Shown piece after piece: positions 1-11,233 of a stretch of DNA of 64,000 nucleotides. The translations under genes were made by a program, and so were the position numbers. Under the pieces are notes generated by a model. The model ran no database searches. It had not been told where the DNA came from and saw nothing but the letters and a program-made list of their open reading frames with translations. Location: NCBI GenBank assembly GCA_009363875.1, contig CM018680.1, positions 66,248,639 through 66,312,638 on the forward strand. Reading direction: 5' to 3'. Every line of letters starts with the position of its first letter. The stretch's first letter is position 1. Source of the stretch: Mikania micrantha. Lineage: Eukaryota; Streptophyta; Magnoliopsida; Asterales; Asteraceae.

Positions 1-668
1 CCCTAAGTGACCAATATATGGGCAGTTTTGGTGAAAGTTGATCCACACAAGGTCAACTTTGGACTTAGTGTAAAGGCTAACAGTGATTTAGTAAAGTAAC
101 TAAGCCCACTTTTATAAATGTTGACATGTACCAAGTATAAATGAAGGCTTCATATTAACCCTTTTAAGTAAGGGTTCGGTTTTTAATTGGGTTTTACAAG
201 CATGCTCTCCACACCTTCTAACTAGTTTTAAGAAATTAATCCAGGTCCTTTTGGTCTCATTATGAATCTCAGTTACATAAAATTGGAGACCACCATAATA
301 CACCAAGAAAATAACAATCATGAAAAGAAACCTACTTCTGAATCATAAAGGATCTGTTAATTGTGTGCTCCATATCAAACTCTGTGTTAAATTGTTTTGA
401 AAGAGAGACAAGTTATCACTTTTGACGCCAAACATATTTTTTAGCAATCTCTAACTTCCAACTTTTTATGATTTTTTCTCCGTGCAATATATGGAACATA
501 CATATTGTCTAAGTTAAGTTTTCTAGTATCTGACATCAAAATACAAAATTTACCTTTTTTTTGCATTGTACTTTATGAGTAATTAGATCTGATATAACCT
601 GTGTTCTTGTTTGGATTGCTTGACTAAATCATGTGCTTGATGTTAAAACACATATGGTAATTGAACAG

Positions 669-3600
669 AATATATCGACTCCCTGGTCAAAGCAGATAAA
701 GATGGAGGAAAAACAATTTGTAGTGGAACGTTTCTGAATATTGGGTCATGGAATGCTGCGCTGCTAGCTGCTGGCACTACACTTTCTGCAATGAAGTATA
801 TACTTGATGGGCGTGGTAAAATATGTTATGCATTGGTTAGACCACCGGGTCATCATGCTCAGCCTACTCAAGCTGATGGCTATTGCTTCCTAAACAATGC
901 GGGTCTTGCAGTTCAGTATGCTTTGGATTCGGGTTGCAAAAGGGTTGCAGTTATTGATATTGATGTTCATTATGGGAATGGAACTGCAGAGGGATTTTAC
1001 CGTTCTGATAAAGTTCTTACTGTTTCTCTTCATATGAATCATGGTTCGTGGGGCCCCTCTCATCCGCAAAGCGGAGGTATAGACGAGTTTGGTGAAGGAG
1101 AGGGATTTGGGTATAATCTAAATGTACCTTTACCAAATGGAACAGGGGACAAGGGATATAAGTATGCAATGACTGAGGTGGTTGCCCCTGCTGTTACAAA
1201 GTTTGATCCTGATATGATGGTTTTTGTTGTTGGCCAAGATTCTAGTGCTGTAAGTCAATAATTTAGTTGATAATATGTGGTAAGATAGGGCAGGTGGCCA
1301 AACAATAATTTAGCCAACTTTCAAGTTTCAACCCATTTGACCTGATCCTTCTAAGCTAGCGTTTTCTTCTATATGATCCCAAATCAATTCACTTTTGAAT
1401 GAGTCATATGTGGTAGTGCATTCTCAAGAATTGAATGTCAAAGGTCAAACACCTTTACTGTTACATCGTAAAAATAACTACACAAACTTTATAGCGATTA
1501 CATAATCTCCTGGCTTCATGATTCTGTTGGACTAACCTTGTAATATTGAAATAGTTTAAGGGTCAAAGTTGAAAGTTTTGTTTAAATTGTTTTTGGTTTA
1601 TTTATTTGAGTTTAAAGTTTAGATTAGGATTAAGTTGTGGATTAGTTTTGTTTTTTGTTGGTAGAACTTTAGGGATTAAAGTTTGACTTTTTGGGTTTTG
1701 ATTTTATATAAATAGGGGTTAATGTTTTAGGTTTTTCTTGTACCAAGATTATTATTCAGTAAAAATCAAGTTTTTCCTTGTTCGTATACCTCGTGTGGGT
1801 CTGAGTTATCAAAGCAGGGGCTTCAATTGGTATCAGAGCCATTGAACGCTCCCAGGCGACTTAGACGACAATCGAAGATAAGGTTCAGCCAAAAATTGAA
1901 GACTCTGATCATCCAATCGAAGGCTCCAGGCGACGTTGACGAATTCGAAGTTCTAGTTGACGATCGAAGTCTCGCTCCAAGTGTCGAATTCGAAGGATGT
2001 TGTCAGGCGACGAAATCGAAGGCCTTATCCAGAAAATCAGAGCCGCAGCTGTGGTTGTAGGTTGAAATCGAAGTCGAAGAAGGAAAAACAAGGTCCTATT
2101 TCGGTGATTGAGGCTAAATCAAGGTACCACGTATACTGATACAGCTCTGTGTGAGTCGACTGAATAGAAAAGATCTCCGTGATCAGATTTTGAGTGAATC
2201 GCATCTGGGTCTGAGTGAGCCAGAAGGGGAGCAGCGATCTGTGTGATCAATTCATATATGGTTCTAAGTGAGCCAGTCAAAATCGATATGTGTGATTGAA
2301 GGGGAGGGTTCTGTGTGAATCTAAGGTGAAGTTCTTTGTGAACAGGCAGAGTATGGCAAATACAAACCAAGGAGGAGGAGGTGGTGTTTTGGTACCGGTT
2401 AGAGAACCTTCGAGCATTACTCTTCAATGCCCAAAATTAACAGCCACAAATTAACTTGGGCCATTATGATGAAGTCTATTTTGCAAGCTAATGATTTTTG
2501 GAATGCTATTGATCCACGAACAATAGTTAAATCAAAGAAGAATCTAACCGCGAGGGCCTTTATCTTTCAATCCCTTCCTGAGGATATTTTATTGCAGGTG
2601 GCGAAACATGAGGATGCAAAAGATGTGTGGGAGTCAGTACGAGTTCGGTTTCTTGGAGCAAATCGAGTACAAAAAGCCCAACTTCAAACACTTAGGAGTG
2701 ATTTAGAGAAGCTTCAAATGGCCGAGAGTGAATCACTTGATGATAATTTTGCTGGAAAAATCACAAAGATTGTTGCAATGTTCAAAGGTCTCGGGTCAAC
2801 AATTGAAGAGGAGGTCGTGGTAAGGAAGCTTCTGAATTCTGTTCCAAGTAAGTTTATGCCAATTGTGGCATCTATTGAACACTTTGTAGACCTTGACACC
2901 ATGCCATTTGTGGAAGCTATAGGACGACTTAAGGTGTTTGAGGAAAGGATTAAAGGAAAAATTGAAAAGAACAATCATGATAAACTGTTGTTGTCTTGTT
3001 CAAATACTAGAAACAAGCATGAAAGGGAAGTAAATGACGGGACTAAGGGGGTGTGGTAGGGGTGCAAGTGGTTCAAAGAATTATGGAAGGAGGGCTGATC
3101 AATTTGAGCAGAAAGAGGGTGAAGCAGGCCCTGAATCAGTTCATGATCAAGAAAGAGAAAGATCTTATGGGCATGGTGTTGGTCGAGGGAACTATAAAAG
3201 AAATTTAAGATGCTATGAATGTGGAAGGGCCGGACATTTTGCGTATGAATGCCCTAGATTGAAGGAAAAGGAGGAAGAACTCAGCTTTGCTCAAGTTCGA
3301 GAGGATGGACCAGCTCTACTTTGAAGAAGAGAAGGGATATTACAAGATTAGGGGGGTGATTGTTGGACTAACCTTGTAATATTGAAATAGTTTAAGGGTC
3401 AAAGTTGAAAGTTTTGTTTAAATTGTTTTTGGTTTATTTATTTGAGTTTAAAGTTTAGAATAGGGTTTAAGGTTTTAGGTTTTTCTTGTACCAAGATTAT
3501 TATTTAATAAAAATCAAGTTTTTCTTTGTCGTATACCTTGTGTGGGTCTGAGTTATCAAAGCAGGGGCTTCAAATTCAAGCATTAACATGAAATAGTTGA

Positions 3601-3918
3601 TATTTGCAGTTTGATCCAAATGGAAGACAGTGTTTGACAATGGAGGGTTATAGAGACATTGGGAAGATAATTCACAATCTAGCAGATAATCACTGCAATG
3701 GGCGAATCTTAATTGTGCAAGAAGGTGGATATCACATCACATATTCGGCTTATTGTCTTCATGCAACTCTTGAAGGTGTGCTCAATCTTCCATATCCTCT
3801 GTTATCTGATCCAATTGCTTATTACCCTGAGGAAGACTCTTTTGCTGAAAAAGCAATTGAAACAATTAAACACCACCAAGCACAGGATGTACCATTCCTA
3901 AGAGAGGTCAACCATTAG
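669..3918 (+). CDS. HDA8: Histone deacetylase 8 (class II HDAC), C-terminal two exons; 5' part lies outside the window
   Basis: Zinc-dependent deacetylase of the RPD3/HDA1 superfamily, closest to Arabidopsis HDA8. Seen: exon 669-1249 (acceptor ACAG, donor GTAAGT at 1250) and exon 3610-3918 (acceptor TTTGCAG, stop TAG 3916-3918). Phases agree: the first exon starts with 2 nt completing a codon and ends in phase 0. The 295 visible residues include the RPPGHH catalytic His pair, QADGYCFLNN, the zinc-binding Asp/His in DIDVHYGNGT, and VVGQDSSA|FDPNGRQ, split by the intron and carrying the third zinc ligand. The active-site Tyr lies in QEGGYHITY. The ending (DPIAYYPEED...VPFLREVNH) matches the family. 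About 85 N-terminal residues are expected upstream. There is no frameshift or stop in either exon. The 2,360-nt intron is swollen by a retroelement and would be about 307 nt without it. Whether the insertion affects expression is not visible. Confidence 0.94.
1525..1825 (+). repeat. 5' LTR of the intronic gag-only element
   Basis: Begins TGTTGGACTAACC and ends GGGGCTTCA. It keeps a TATA-like motif (TATATAAATA, 1705-1714) that the 3' LTR has lost. Confidence 0.85.
2353..3324 (+). pseudogene. Broken gag gene of the intronic Copia-type element (UBN2-like domain plus CCHC zinc knuckle)
   Basis: Encodes a retrotransposon capsid-type polyprotein, not a host gene. The ATG at 2353 follows the leader and opens a Gly-rich start. 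The frame is lost by about 2450, where a stop appears, and the body continues in another frame to 3059 with the gag helices typical of the UBN2 family (WAIMMKSIL, ARAFIFQSLPEDILLQV, KDVWESVRVRF, LQTLRSDLEKL). A second shift near 3035-3055 leads to a basic tail with a zinc knuckle CX2CX4HX4C at 3211-3252, ending at 3324. The two shifts show that the copy is dead. No pol region follows. The order leader, gag, knuckle, polypurine tract, LTR is intact. Confidence 0.85.
3361..3572 (+). repeat. 3' LTR of the intronic gag-only element, with an internal ~89-bp deletion
   Basis: Matches the 5' LTR from TGTTGGACTAACC to GGGGCTTCA, apart from a missing block in the middle that includes the TATA-like motif. 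Confidence 0.85.
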
Positions 3919-4374
3919 CTTTTTTCATGCATGTGAAATTGATTACAGATACTTAGCATTAAAAGTTGTACACTTGTACCTGTTTTATGACACGTAATTA
4001 GTTAAGATCATCATTTTATTTAGCTTCTGTTTTTTCCAGGTATTTAATTAAATATATTATTACTTTATAGTCTCACTTAATGTGTTAAATTTAGAAAGAA
4101 AAGTTTGGAATTTTTAAGTAAAAGCTAAAACAAAGTGGAACACAAGGAGCAAAACTATATTAAACACAACCAGGGAAATGTATACATGGAAAAACACACC
4201 AAGTTCAACTACATATGCAATAAAGCTCTTAGCATCAACAAGAATTTTACAACAAACCAGTTCCAGTCAGTCTGCTTATACCATACAACAGTTGATTGAT
4301 AAAGAAAACCGGGCTTGGATTATGTCAGTCATGGCAGAGCTGCTCTCAACATCACCAAGTGACCCAGTGACTTG
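3919..4374. other. Convergent intergenic spacer between HDA8 and LHW
   Basis: 456 bp between the two stop codons. The genes face each other tail to tail, so both 3' UTRs and polyadenylation sites must lie here. AATAAA-like and T-rich words are present, but none stands out. No ORF or repeat is recognised. Confidence 0.6.
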
Positions 4375-7300
4375 TTACTGTATACTACTTGGTCCAACAC
4401 AAATAGGGTTGGTGCCTGAAATATGCTTTTCACTGCAATCAGCACCATTTTTGGCAGCTTGATCCAAGAGGCTAACAAGTGAGATAAAAATTTCCATTCT
4501 TGTCACATCCCTGTTGGCCTGTTTACTCAAAATATAATGTAAAACATCTGTTTAAGTAAATTGTTGTAACATAAATCAATGATTGATTAGTGTCTTATGT
4601 TGTTACCTCCACGGTGAAGTGTGCCCATATCTTGTCATTACGAGACTCCATCACCCCCTTCAAGATAGTTAATCCTAATCCTTTGATACCATCAGCTATC
4701 TCCAAGAACGAACCTCTTTCTTCACATAGCATCTGCAACCCAACAACTAGACACATAAGAAATTGGATATGGAAACTGCAGGTGCCATTTTTTGATCTAG
4801 ATTCTTGTAAATTGTTGAAACAGATTATTGTTTTCTAAATCTCAAATGGTTTAATGAAAAAGTCAGCTACCAGGTTGAAAGTCATCGTACGCTTTGTTGT
4901 CTACAGCGCACAAAGAGTGCAGCCCAACACAATTTTGTTAACTTGCTTCAAAATCTCCATTTTCAGATCCTCATGCACACTTTCAGGCAAGTTCCTGCTA
5001 ATTTCTAACCAAATTTCTACCAAAAATCCTCTGAACAGGCCTAAAACAACTAAATTAGCCCTAAACAAGCCTTGAATCAACCTATAACAGCCTAAATAGC
5101 CAGAACAAGCCTAAAACGTGTCTAAAACCCCTAAAAATGGTATCTTTTTACTATGTGTCTCAAAAAAAAGGCCTGTTCTTTTTAAGGGCATTGTGACTTG
5201 CACCTTGAACAGCTATGGCCCTAAGTGTGCTGCATACAACCTCCTAGCTCAATCAAATATGATGGATTTAAGTTAAGATACAAGTGTGTGTGTGTGTGTG
5301 ATAAAAGGCCAGCTGGCAGTTGGTACCAACCTCCACAAGCATTTGACGAGGTGAACTGAGATCCTCAACTATTATAGGGCAAACCATTGATTGTGAACCA
5401 ACCTCGTATGCCCATGTTGCTCCACCTTCAAAGTTGTCTCTCAACAAGACCCCACCATCCTTGCTCATAATCTACAGTTGAATCGAATAACAGCAGCCCT
5501 TACTACCACAGAAAATATTGGTCTACTAAAATATGCAACATAAAACTAGTAAATTAAAGGCATGCCTTAGATTCCCCAGTTTGTTTTAGCTTGTCTGCAT
5601 GCTTTGTAACACTTTGTAAGAAAAGCATGTGCTTGATGGTGCGTTCTAGCAATGCATCGATGCTACACTGTTTATGGTGACACAAAAAGAAAAAATCATA
5701 TTTTTTAAAGGATATGTCAAGAGTTTCATGTAAACATTACACCTTCTAGCTAGAGGTGGCAAGATGGGCATGCAGAAGCACCAAGCTGAAACAAGTCATC
5801 TTAATACAGAACAAAACAAACAGCCCATAGTAGGGTTGACATACATTTTAGCCAATTTTTTGTAAATGATTTAAATGTTAATTATGATTGGCATAAAATC
5901 TAAATCTTAAAATAAAACAATTTAGGAGACCCTTGATGTTCATTTGCATACCCCTTTGGCACATTAATGTATTTACCATTCTTGCTTCTGGCCAAACAGA
6001 TTGTGGGCAAGAAATTGATAGAATATTAACAGAAGTCAAACCTTTGGGTTGCAAAACATCAAATTTTGGTTTCCTTAAGAAGCTAAAAGGTATTTTACCT
6101 TGGCACTATTTGGAACAATTTCTCTTAATTCTTTCACACGATCTTGAATCATCTGGCGATCTTTTGGTCTAGGTCTAGGGTTTTCTCCAGGTTTAAGTCT
6201 CTTACGATTAGATTTGCCAGTTTCATCATTCTTTTTAGCATACCCAGATGCAAAACCACTATCATTTTTCACTTCATATTTTTGGTCAGCCCAAGAACTG
6301 ATTTGTGATGAAATTATAGAGCTAGTATCAGAAAAATTCCCTCCATCTTCTTTGGAAATTCCAGATTTATATGAAAAAGAACTCGTTGCCCCTGCATTTT
6401 TTAAAGATTTCGGAGCACCAATCAGCTCTTTTTGCATCAAATTAATCCCCCGATTAGTCCAGACGGTTGATGAATAAGTAACAGGAACAGAAGAGGTGCT
6501 GTTTTTTCTCAATGACGAGTAAGATGAAGTATCATCTGCAGTCTGCTTGGAAGATGAGTGAATCTTTGATACAACTGCATCTAAAAGATGATCACTAGCT
6601 GTTGATGAAGAATATATACCACTATCAGATTCTCCATCATAAACTGCAAATGATTCTAGCACCATACTGTTGTTTTTAGTTGGATTTGGCAGGTTTGATT
6701 CTGTTCCATTATTAACAAAGTTATTCTGACTTCCACCAAATAATTTGTTTTTAAGATCGATACCCACAATGTCAAACAAATCATCACCAGACGGGGGCTT
6801 TAAACATGCTTCTTCTGATGACATTGTAAGAGCCTGAAATAGTTCATGTTCTAGATTTTCCTTGTTGGAAGTCAATTTGACCTGTGCGCCCTGCTCGTCT
6901 GCAAGAGAGAAAGTTTCAGTTGAATCTATATGTAGCAATTCCGACCTGATTTTTTATGAAGTGATATGTTACTTTTATCTCTAACAGGTCAAACAAATAA
7001 AATTAGAAAGGAATTGTGCCTAACGTTTTGTGTTGCCTAAACAGTATTTTAGACAATAAAACCTTTGCATTCGTTATACTCAAAAAGCTAGATTATTATT
7101 GAAATAATAATTTCTTCTAAATCATACGCGACATTTATTATTTATTAAAAAAATTCTGAACAAAATCTGTTTCAGCTCGGTCCATCCTGAGCTGTTAATT
7201 AAACCACCTGACCTGCCATTTTGGCATTTTGCGTCATCTAGTTGAATCTGAAGTTAGGGCATGCTTACCAACATTGGCACAAGAAAAGTGAGTATCTGAA

Positions 7301-8092
7301 AAATAAAGTGAATCTGAGCTTGCAACAACATTATTCGAATCCTTTCTAATCTGAAGCATCATAGTATCACCAGCATTCTCTCCCAAAAAAACATCTGATA
7401 AGATATGTTGTTCCATCGAACTTAACATGTCATAGTTGGCTGAGAGAGAGCCAAAAGCAGTTTGTTGACCGTTTTTTGGGTCAGATTCTGTAGAACTTTG
7501 ACAAATTATGGGCCTACTGAGAGAGAAATAAGTATGTCCACTGTTTCCTGAAGCCTGAGGTGAGTGGGTCCGACCATGGGTTGGGCCTGGTTGTTTCCCT
7601 GATGTACGAGCCCAAACAGACTTTCCATTGCAGATGGGTTCCTGAAGATTTGGATTAGTGTTCATGGCATCGTGATTTTGCATATAGTTTTCTGATAATA
7701 GCACACCAGGAACACATCCAAGTTGAGAAATTAAACTATTAACATCATTCACAAATCCCATATTCTCCATAATCTGCAAACAGATGTAATCAAATGCAGC
7801 AAATTGAAACAAATTATATTATTCAAACGTTATAATATTTGGATTATATAGATGAACTTACAGTTGAAGATGAACCAAGTTGAACAACCCCATGAGGATG
7901 AACAGGTATAACTGCTATTGTCTGCCACAAAATATAGAGAACTGTTACATTATTGCTGGGGAAAAAAATTAAAGTAATACTTGAACTAAATATTAAAATT
8001 TACTTTACCTGAATGCCAGCTGAGAATTGTGTATAAACCTCATTTGTTACCTGGGAGCATATTGTGTGAATATAGAGTCAGATATGCATTTT

Positions 8093-8133
<41 letters not shown>

Positions 8134-10284
8134 TTTCAGTTTTTCCAACAAAAGAATTCAACAAGTTATCTGTCTGGCCAAATTGGTAATAATTATCATT
8201 TAGAAGGAAACAAGTTGAAAGGCACTTAAAGTTTATTTTGATGCATAAAACCTCATTAAAAGAATAAATATATTGTTCTTATTAAAATAAATTTTTTGTT
8301 TTAATATTTGACAAGTTAATTATTTCTAGAAGTTCTAAAATTTAGGGGGGGAAAAAATTCGGGTCAACCCCACCCACATAGAGCGTTCAAACTTTTAGAT
8401 CTTCGGGTTCCAAACAGCAAGTTTCTAGTGAGTTTATTCCAAAAAAAAAAGTATATACCTCTGGTGGATGGACATTGAGCATTTTGTTATCCCATATGAT
8501 CCACTGATGATTTCTTGTAAAAGCAACCCTCCCAACTAATCTGAAATAATGCTCGAAATTTTGTAAACAAAGAAATTACAATTAAAATAAAATAAAATAA
8601 GAAACTTTAGAGGCACACCCTTCTCCTAAGAGATTGACGTAGTTGTCTTTCATCATTTTGGTTACAAGCAAGTCGATTTTATTTGTTGCTTGAACACCAT
8701 GTCCGCCATTGGAATATATAACAGGTTCATAATAACATTCTTCCCATATTAGAAGCCTACAATAAAAAAAATTCAGAATTTATTAGTCAGCAAATAATCT
8801 ATGATTAGTATATCATCGTATTATTAATGTTGCATATATTTATCCTGCAACTATTTTAGCATTTTAACCTAGGGTTGATCCCATAAATAACCAAAATCCT
8901 TTCTCATTTTGCTTGAAAAATCCTTTGATCCAATTTGGGTATATTGAAGTCCATGAATTTGTTTAAAAGACTAGCATAATCGCTACCTATGTGGAGAATA
9001 TGTAGGCGAATTTGTGTTGATGTGAATGGCATGCAGATTCTTTTCATGGCATGGAACAAGACTTCATCGATTTTGAACAACTGGAAAATTAATTTTTTAA
9101 ATTTTGGCGGTTTAAGGAGTAATGAGTTATTTTATTAAAAAAATTTTGCAAGTACGTGTATAGTAAACAGCTTCAATTACTTTAATATACTAATATTAGG
9201 TTGAGGAACTTTCTCATGCAAAATATTTTTTTTTTTTTTTACGATATTAACCGCTCTAACCTACAAATAAATCGATAGAAGTCTTATCATCACTCAAGTA
9301 AAAGTATCAATATGAACTTGGTTTTTATTTTTTTCATATTACATAACTAATTTACGACTCATGAAAGACATATTTTTTCCTATTATTTCATTTTAGATCT
9401 ATGTAAACATAAATAAATACTTGGTATTATGAGGTTAGGTCTCCTCGAACAGCCTCTTTACCTAATTTCGGGATAGGGGTAAGGTTTGCCTTCATCTCTC
9501 CCTTCCAGACCCCACTCAAAAGTGGTTGTTTTGTAAACATAAATAATCAAATAACCATCCATGCCTTAATAAGTTAGAATATTTAAATTTCGATTTCAAC
9601 CCGTAAACTTGTACTAGTTTCTTTCAAAACATAGTTAAATTACAACACATGGAGTCAAGAGAAAGATACAAACAAGAACAGACACTAGAACATAATATAC
9701 CAGTTCTGTTTCCTCAATAACATTGTATAAAGACAAAACAGAGGAATCTAAACAAATGAATAACAACACAAACCAAATCACAGACAGCAAGCCAAAAAAC
9801 AACAAATATTAAAAGATACCATAGAAGATCAATGGCATGTCAGATCTTATACACTATAACTGTAACAACAAATTCTCACTAAAAAAACTACACCAAATCA
9901 TTCTTCAAGTTATCTTTTTTGCCCTTAAACAACATAGCATTAGGTTAAAAATGATCTAAAACAGTAAAACTTAAGATAGATTCTTATTTGTTTTATAAAC
10001 AAGATGGCATTAGGTCAAAGATGATCTAAAACACGTAAACTACAGAGAATCAAATTATCTGTTTTATAAACAAATTATTAAATACATAGGGTTAGGTCAA
10101 AGATGATCAAAAATATTAAAACTACAAGATAATCAAACAACCCCAGATTCTAATTTTTTTTTTTAAAGCAAAGACTAAAGGGAACTTACTTAGGGTTTTG
10201 ACAGCCGATCTTCCAGAAAATAGCATAAGCCCACTGATTAACACCACATAGAGTTTTGAGTGCTTCTTTTAACAAATAACCCAT
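4375..10284 (-). CDS. LHW: LONESOME HIGHWAY bHLH transcription factor, complete, 11 exons, 753 aa
   Basis: Nuclear bHLH factor (subfamily XIII). In Arabidopsis it pairs with TMO5 to drive vascular cell divisions. Exons (- strand): 10284-10190, 8756-8619, 8540-8459, 8050-8009, 7921-7862, 7773-7269, 6925-6099, 5667-5566, 5471-5331, 4732-4607, 4518-4375. All phases agree. Residues 1-170 hold the LHW N-terminal domain (LLKEALKTLC, WAYAIFWKIGC, LLIWEECY, FSAGIQTIAVIP, PHGVVQLGSS). The mid-region has DDLFDIVGIDLKNKLF and SDHLLDAVVSK. The bHLH spans about 548-610 (RKRLKPGENPRPRPKDRQ, helix 1 in exon 7, CSIDALLERTIKHM in exon 8). Its basic region lacks the usual E-box-reading His-Glu-Arg, as in the family. 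Exons 9-11 carry the conserved C-terminal domain (ATWAYEVGSQSMVCPIIVEDL, MLCEERGSFLEIAD). Arabidopsis LHW is about 650 aa; the extra length is in exons 6-7. The intron after exon 8 uses a GC donor. The exon 7 acceptor (TAG, 6927-6926) was chosen for frame. Confidence 0.93.
8097..8131 (+). repeat. A35 homopolymer in LHW intron 3
   Basis: 35 consecutive A on the + strand, that is T35 on the coding strand, about 46 nt upstream of the exon 4 acceptor. It may extend the pyrimidine tract, and it is prone to length errors in assembly. Confidence 0.9.
9429..9540 (+). mobile_element. 3' part of a TS/SolS-type tRNA-derived SINE in LHW intron 1
   Basis: Carries the familiar 3' body of this plant SINE group: a GAACAGCCTCTTTACC-like start, GGGGTAAGGTTTGCC, CCAGACCCCACTC and a TTG-rich tail. 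The 5' promoter part is not recognisable. The rest of intron 1 (8757-10189) holds no gene. Confidence 0.6.
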
Positions 10285-10340
10285 ATCAAAAACAACAATG
10301 GAGATTAACAAAATGTGGAAAGAAGAATGAAACGATGCGA

Positions 10341-10454
10341 CTAACTGCCCCTGCAAGACCCTCTTCCAGCCTGTTTAGTTCTTAACCCACCACTTGGTTT
10401 TCTCTGTGGATCCAAATTCCCCCCCAAAATCAGAAGCCAAGTGATTCTAGACAT
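10341..10454 (-). CDS. Upstream ORF (37 codons) in the LHW leader
   Basis: The ATG at 10454-10452 and stop TAG at 10343-10341 are uninterrupted. The peptide starts MSRITWLLIL and ends in a basic, Gly/Ser-rich tail (KQAGRGSCRGS). The stop lies 56 nt before the LHW ATG, and no intervening ATG is seen. As I recall, Arabidopsis LHW is among the bHLH genes with a conserved-peptide uORF (CPuORF). I cannot compare the peptides here. A translational control role is inference. Confidence 0.5.
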   Translation of the reverse strand: MSRITWLLILGGNLDPQRKPSGGLRTKQAGRGSCRGS

Positions 10455-10520
10455 GTATAGAGAGAGAGGGGTTAAAGATTTTGTCTGGAATTTGAAGGTG
10501 AACAAGTTGAGGGTTTTGTG

Positions 10521-10592
10521 TTATATGATTCCACAGGCTTTGTGGTTGTGGTTCTTGATGAATCTTGCCATGTTTAGAGAGCAGAAAGACAT
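10521..10592 (-). CDS. Second, more distal upstream ORF (23 codons) in the LHW leader
   Basis: ATG 10592-10590 to TAA 10523-10521. The peptide begins MSFCSLNMARF. It lies between the AG-repeat tract and the 37-codon uORF, so a ribosome scanning a leader that starts upstream of it would meet this ATG first. The transcript start is unknown, so it may not be in the mRNA. Confidence 0.35.
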   Translation of the reverse strand: MSFCSLNMARFIKNHNHKACGII

Positions 10593-10651
10593 GAATGATA
10601 TGTCTGGTTGATTACAGCTTTTGAGGGTTTTGAATTTCGATGACTGTTGGT

Positions 10652-10653
<2 letters not shown>

Positions 10654-10685
<32 letters not shown>
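10654..10685 (-). repeat. (AG)n microsatellite in the LHW leader/promoter (CT-rich on the coding strand)
   Basis: About 16 AG units on the + strand. On the coding strand it reads as a CT run of the kind common near plant transcription starts. Confidence 0.8.
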
Positions 10686-10688
<3 letters not shown>

Positions 10689-10935
10689 TTTTTTTTCTTG
10701 TAATCTGTTTGTTTCTGAGATTCTTGTTTCTTTTCTTTTGTTTTGAGATCACAACACAAGATGAGATGGGATTGAGATGGAGATGAGAGATTGGTAAAGT
10801 TGTTGTGTTTCAATCGTTAAAGGAGAAATGCTGCAACATTAGATTTTGGACCAAGCTCCTATCAAATCTTGCCACAGACATTTGAGATCTGTCTGGATAA
10901 ATATTTGCTCAGACGTCATTTATTATTATTTCATA

Positions 10936-11160
10936 CGAATGAAGTAGTGATTCAATGGTAACCCATAATTTTTTCAAATGTAAAGTCTTGAGATCAAAAC
11001 CCTTTTCGTAGTGAAATAAGGGGTCAGGAAGTTTTTCCATTAGGGTTTTCTTCTAGGGTGGTTGTGGTGGCTCATGTGAGGTCCAGGTAACTAAACCTTT
11101 GTGACATGACCTGAAAACAGTGGGTTCACACGAATGAGACATTAGCCGTTCAAAAATAAA
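10936..11160 (+). mobile_element. SINE with a perfect 16-bp target-site duplication
   Basis: Flanked by TTATTATTATTTCATA at 10920-10935 and 11161-11176. The 3' end is GCCGTTCAAAAATAAA, like the other SINEs in the window (38116, 53150, 56468). The 5' part is A-box-like (AGTAGTGATTCAATGG); the B box is weak. Confidence 0.7.
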
Positions 11161-11233
11161 TTATTATTATTTCATAAATAAATAATTTTATCAAAGTTGT
11201 TATATTTATACATTTAATACCATATAGTTACAA

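Larger units (their letters stand above)
1525..3572 (+). mobile_element. Non-autonomous Copia-type LTR retrotransposon carrying only gag (TR-GAG-like), inside an HDA8 intron
   Basis: The 5' LTR is 1525-1825 (301 bp, TG...CA) and the 3' LTR is 3361-3572 (212 bp). The 3' copy lacks about 89 bp that in the 5' copy include the TATA-like stretch at 1705-1714. The flanks GATTC (1520-1524) and AATTC (3573-3577) form a 5-bp target duplication with one mismatch. The primer-binding site TGGTATCAGAGC (1828-1839) complements the 3' end of initiator tRNA-Met, as in plant Copia elements. A polypurine tract, GGGGGGTGAT, directly precedes the 3' LTR (3351-3360). There is no protease, integrase or reverse transcriptase. 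Elements of this build (LTRs plus gag only) are known as TR-GAG; placing this one there is inference. Confidence 0.88.

Noticed and set aside
2119..2427. 102-codon frame on the - strand inside the intronic retroelement
   Set aside because: Antisense to the element leader, no family signal; the gag strand and LTR order fix the real orientation.
10574..10813. 79-codon open frame covering the LHW leader on the - strand
   Set aside because: Starts with TTG rather than ATG and is mostly low-complexity Ser-Leu from the AG repeat; no family signal.
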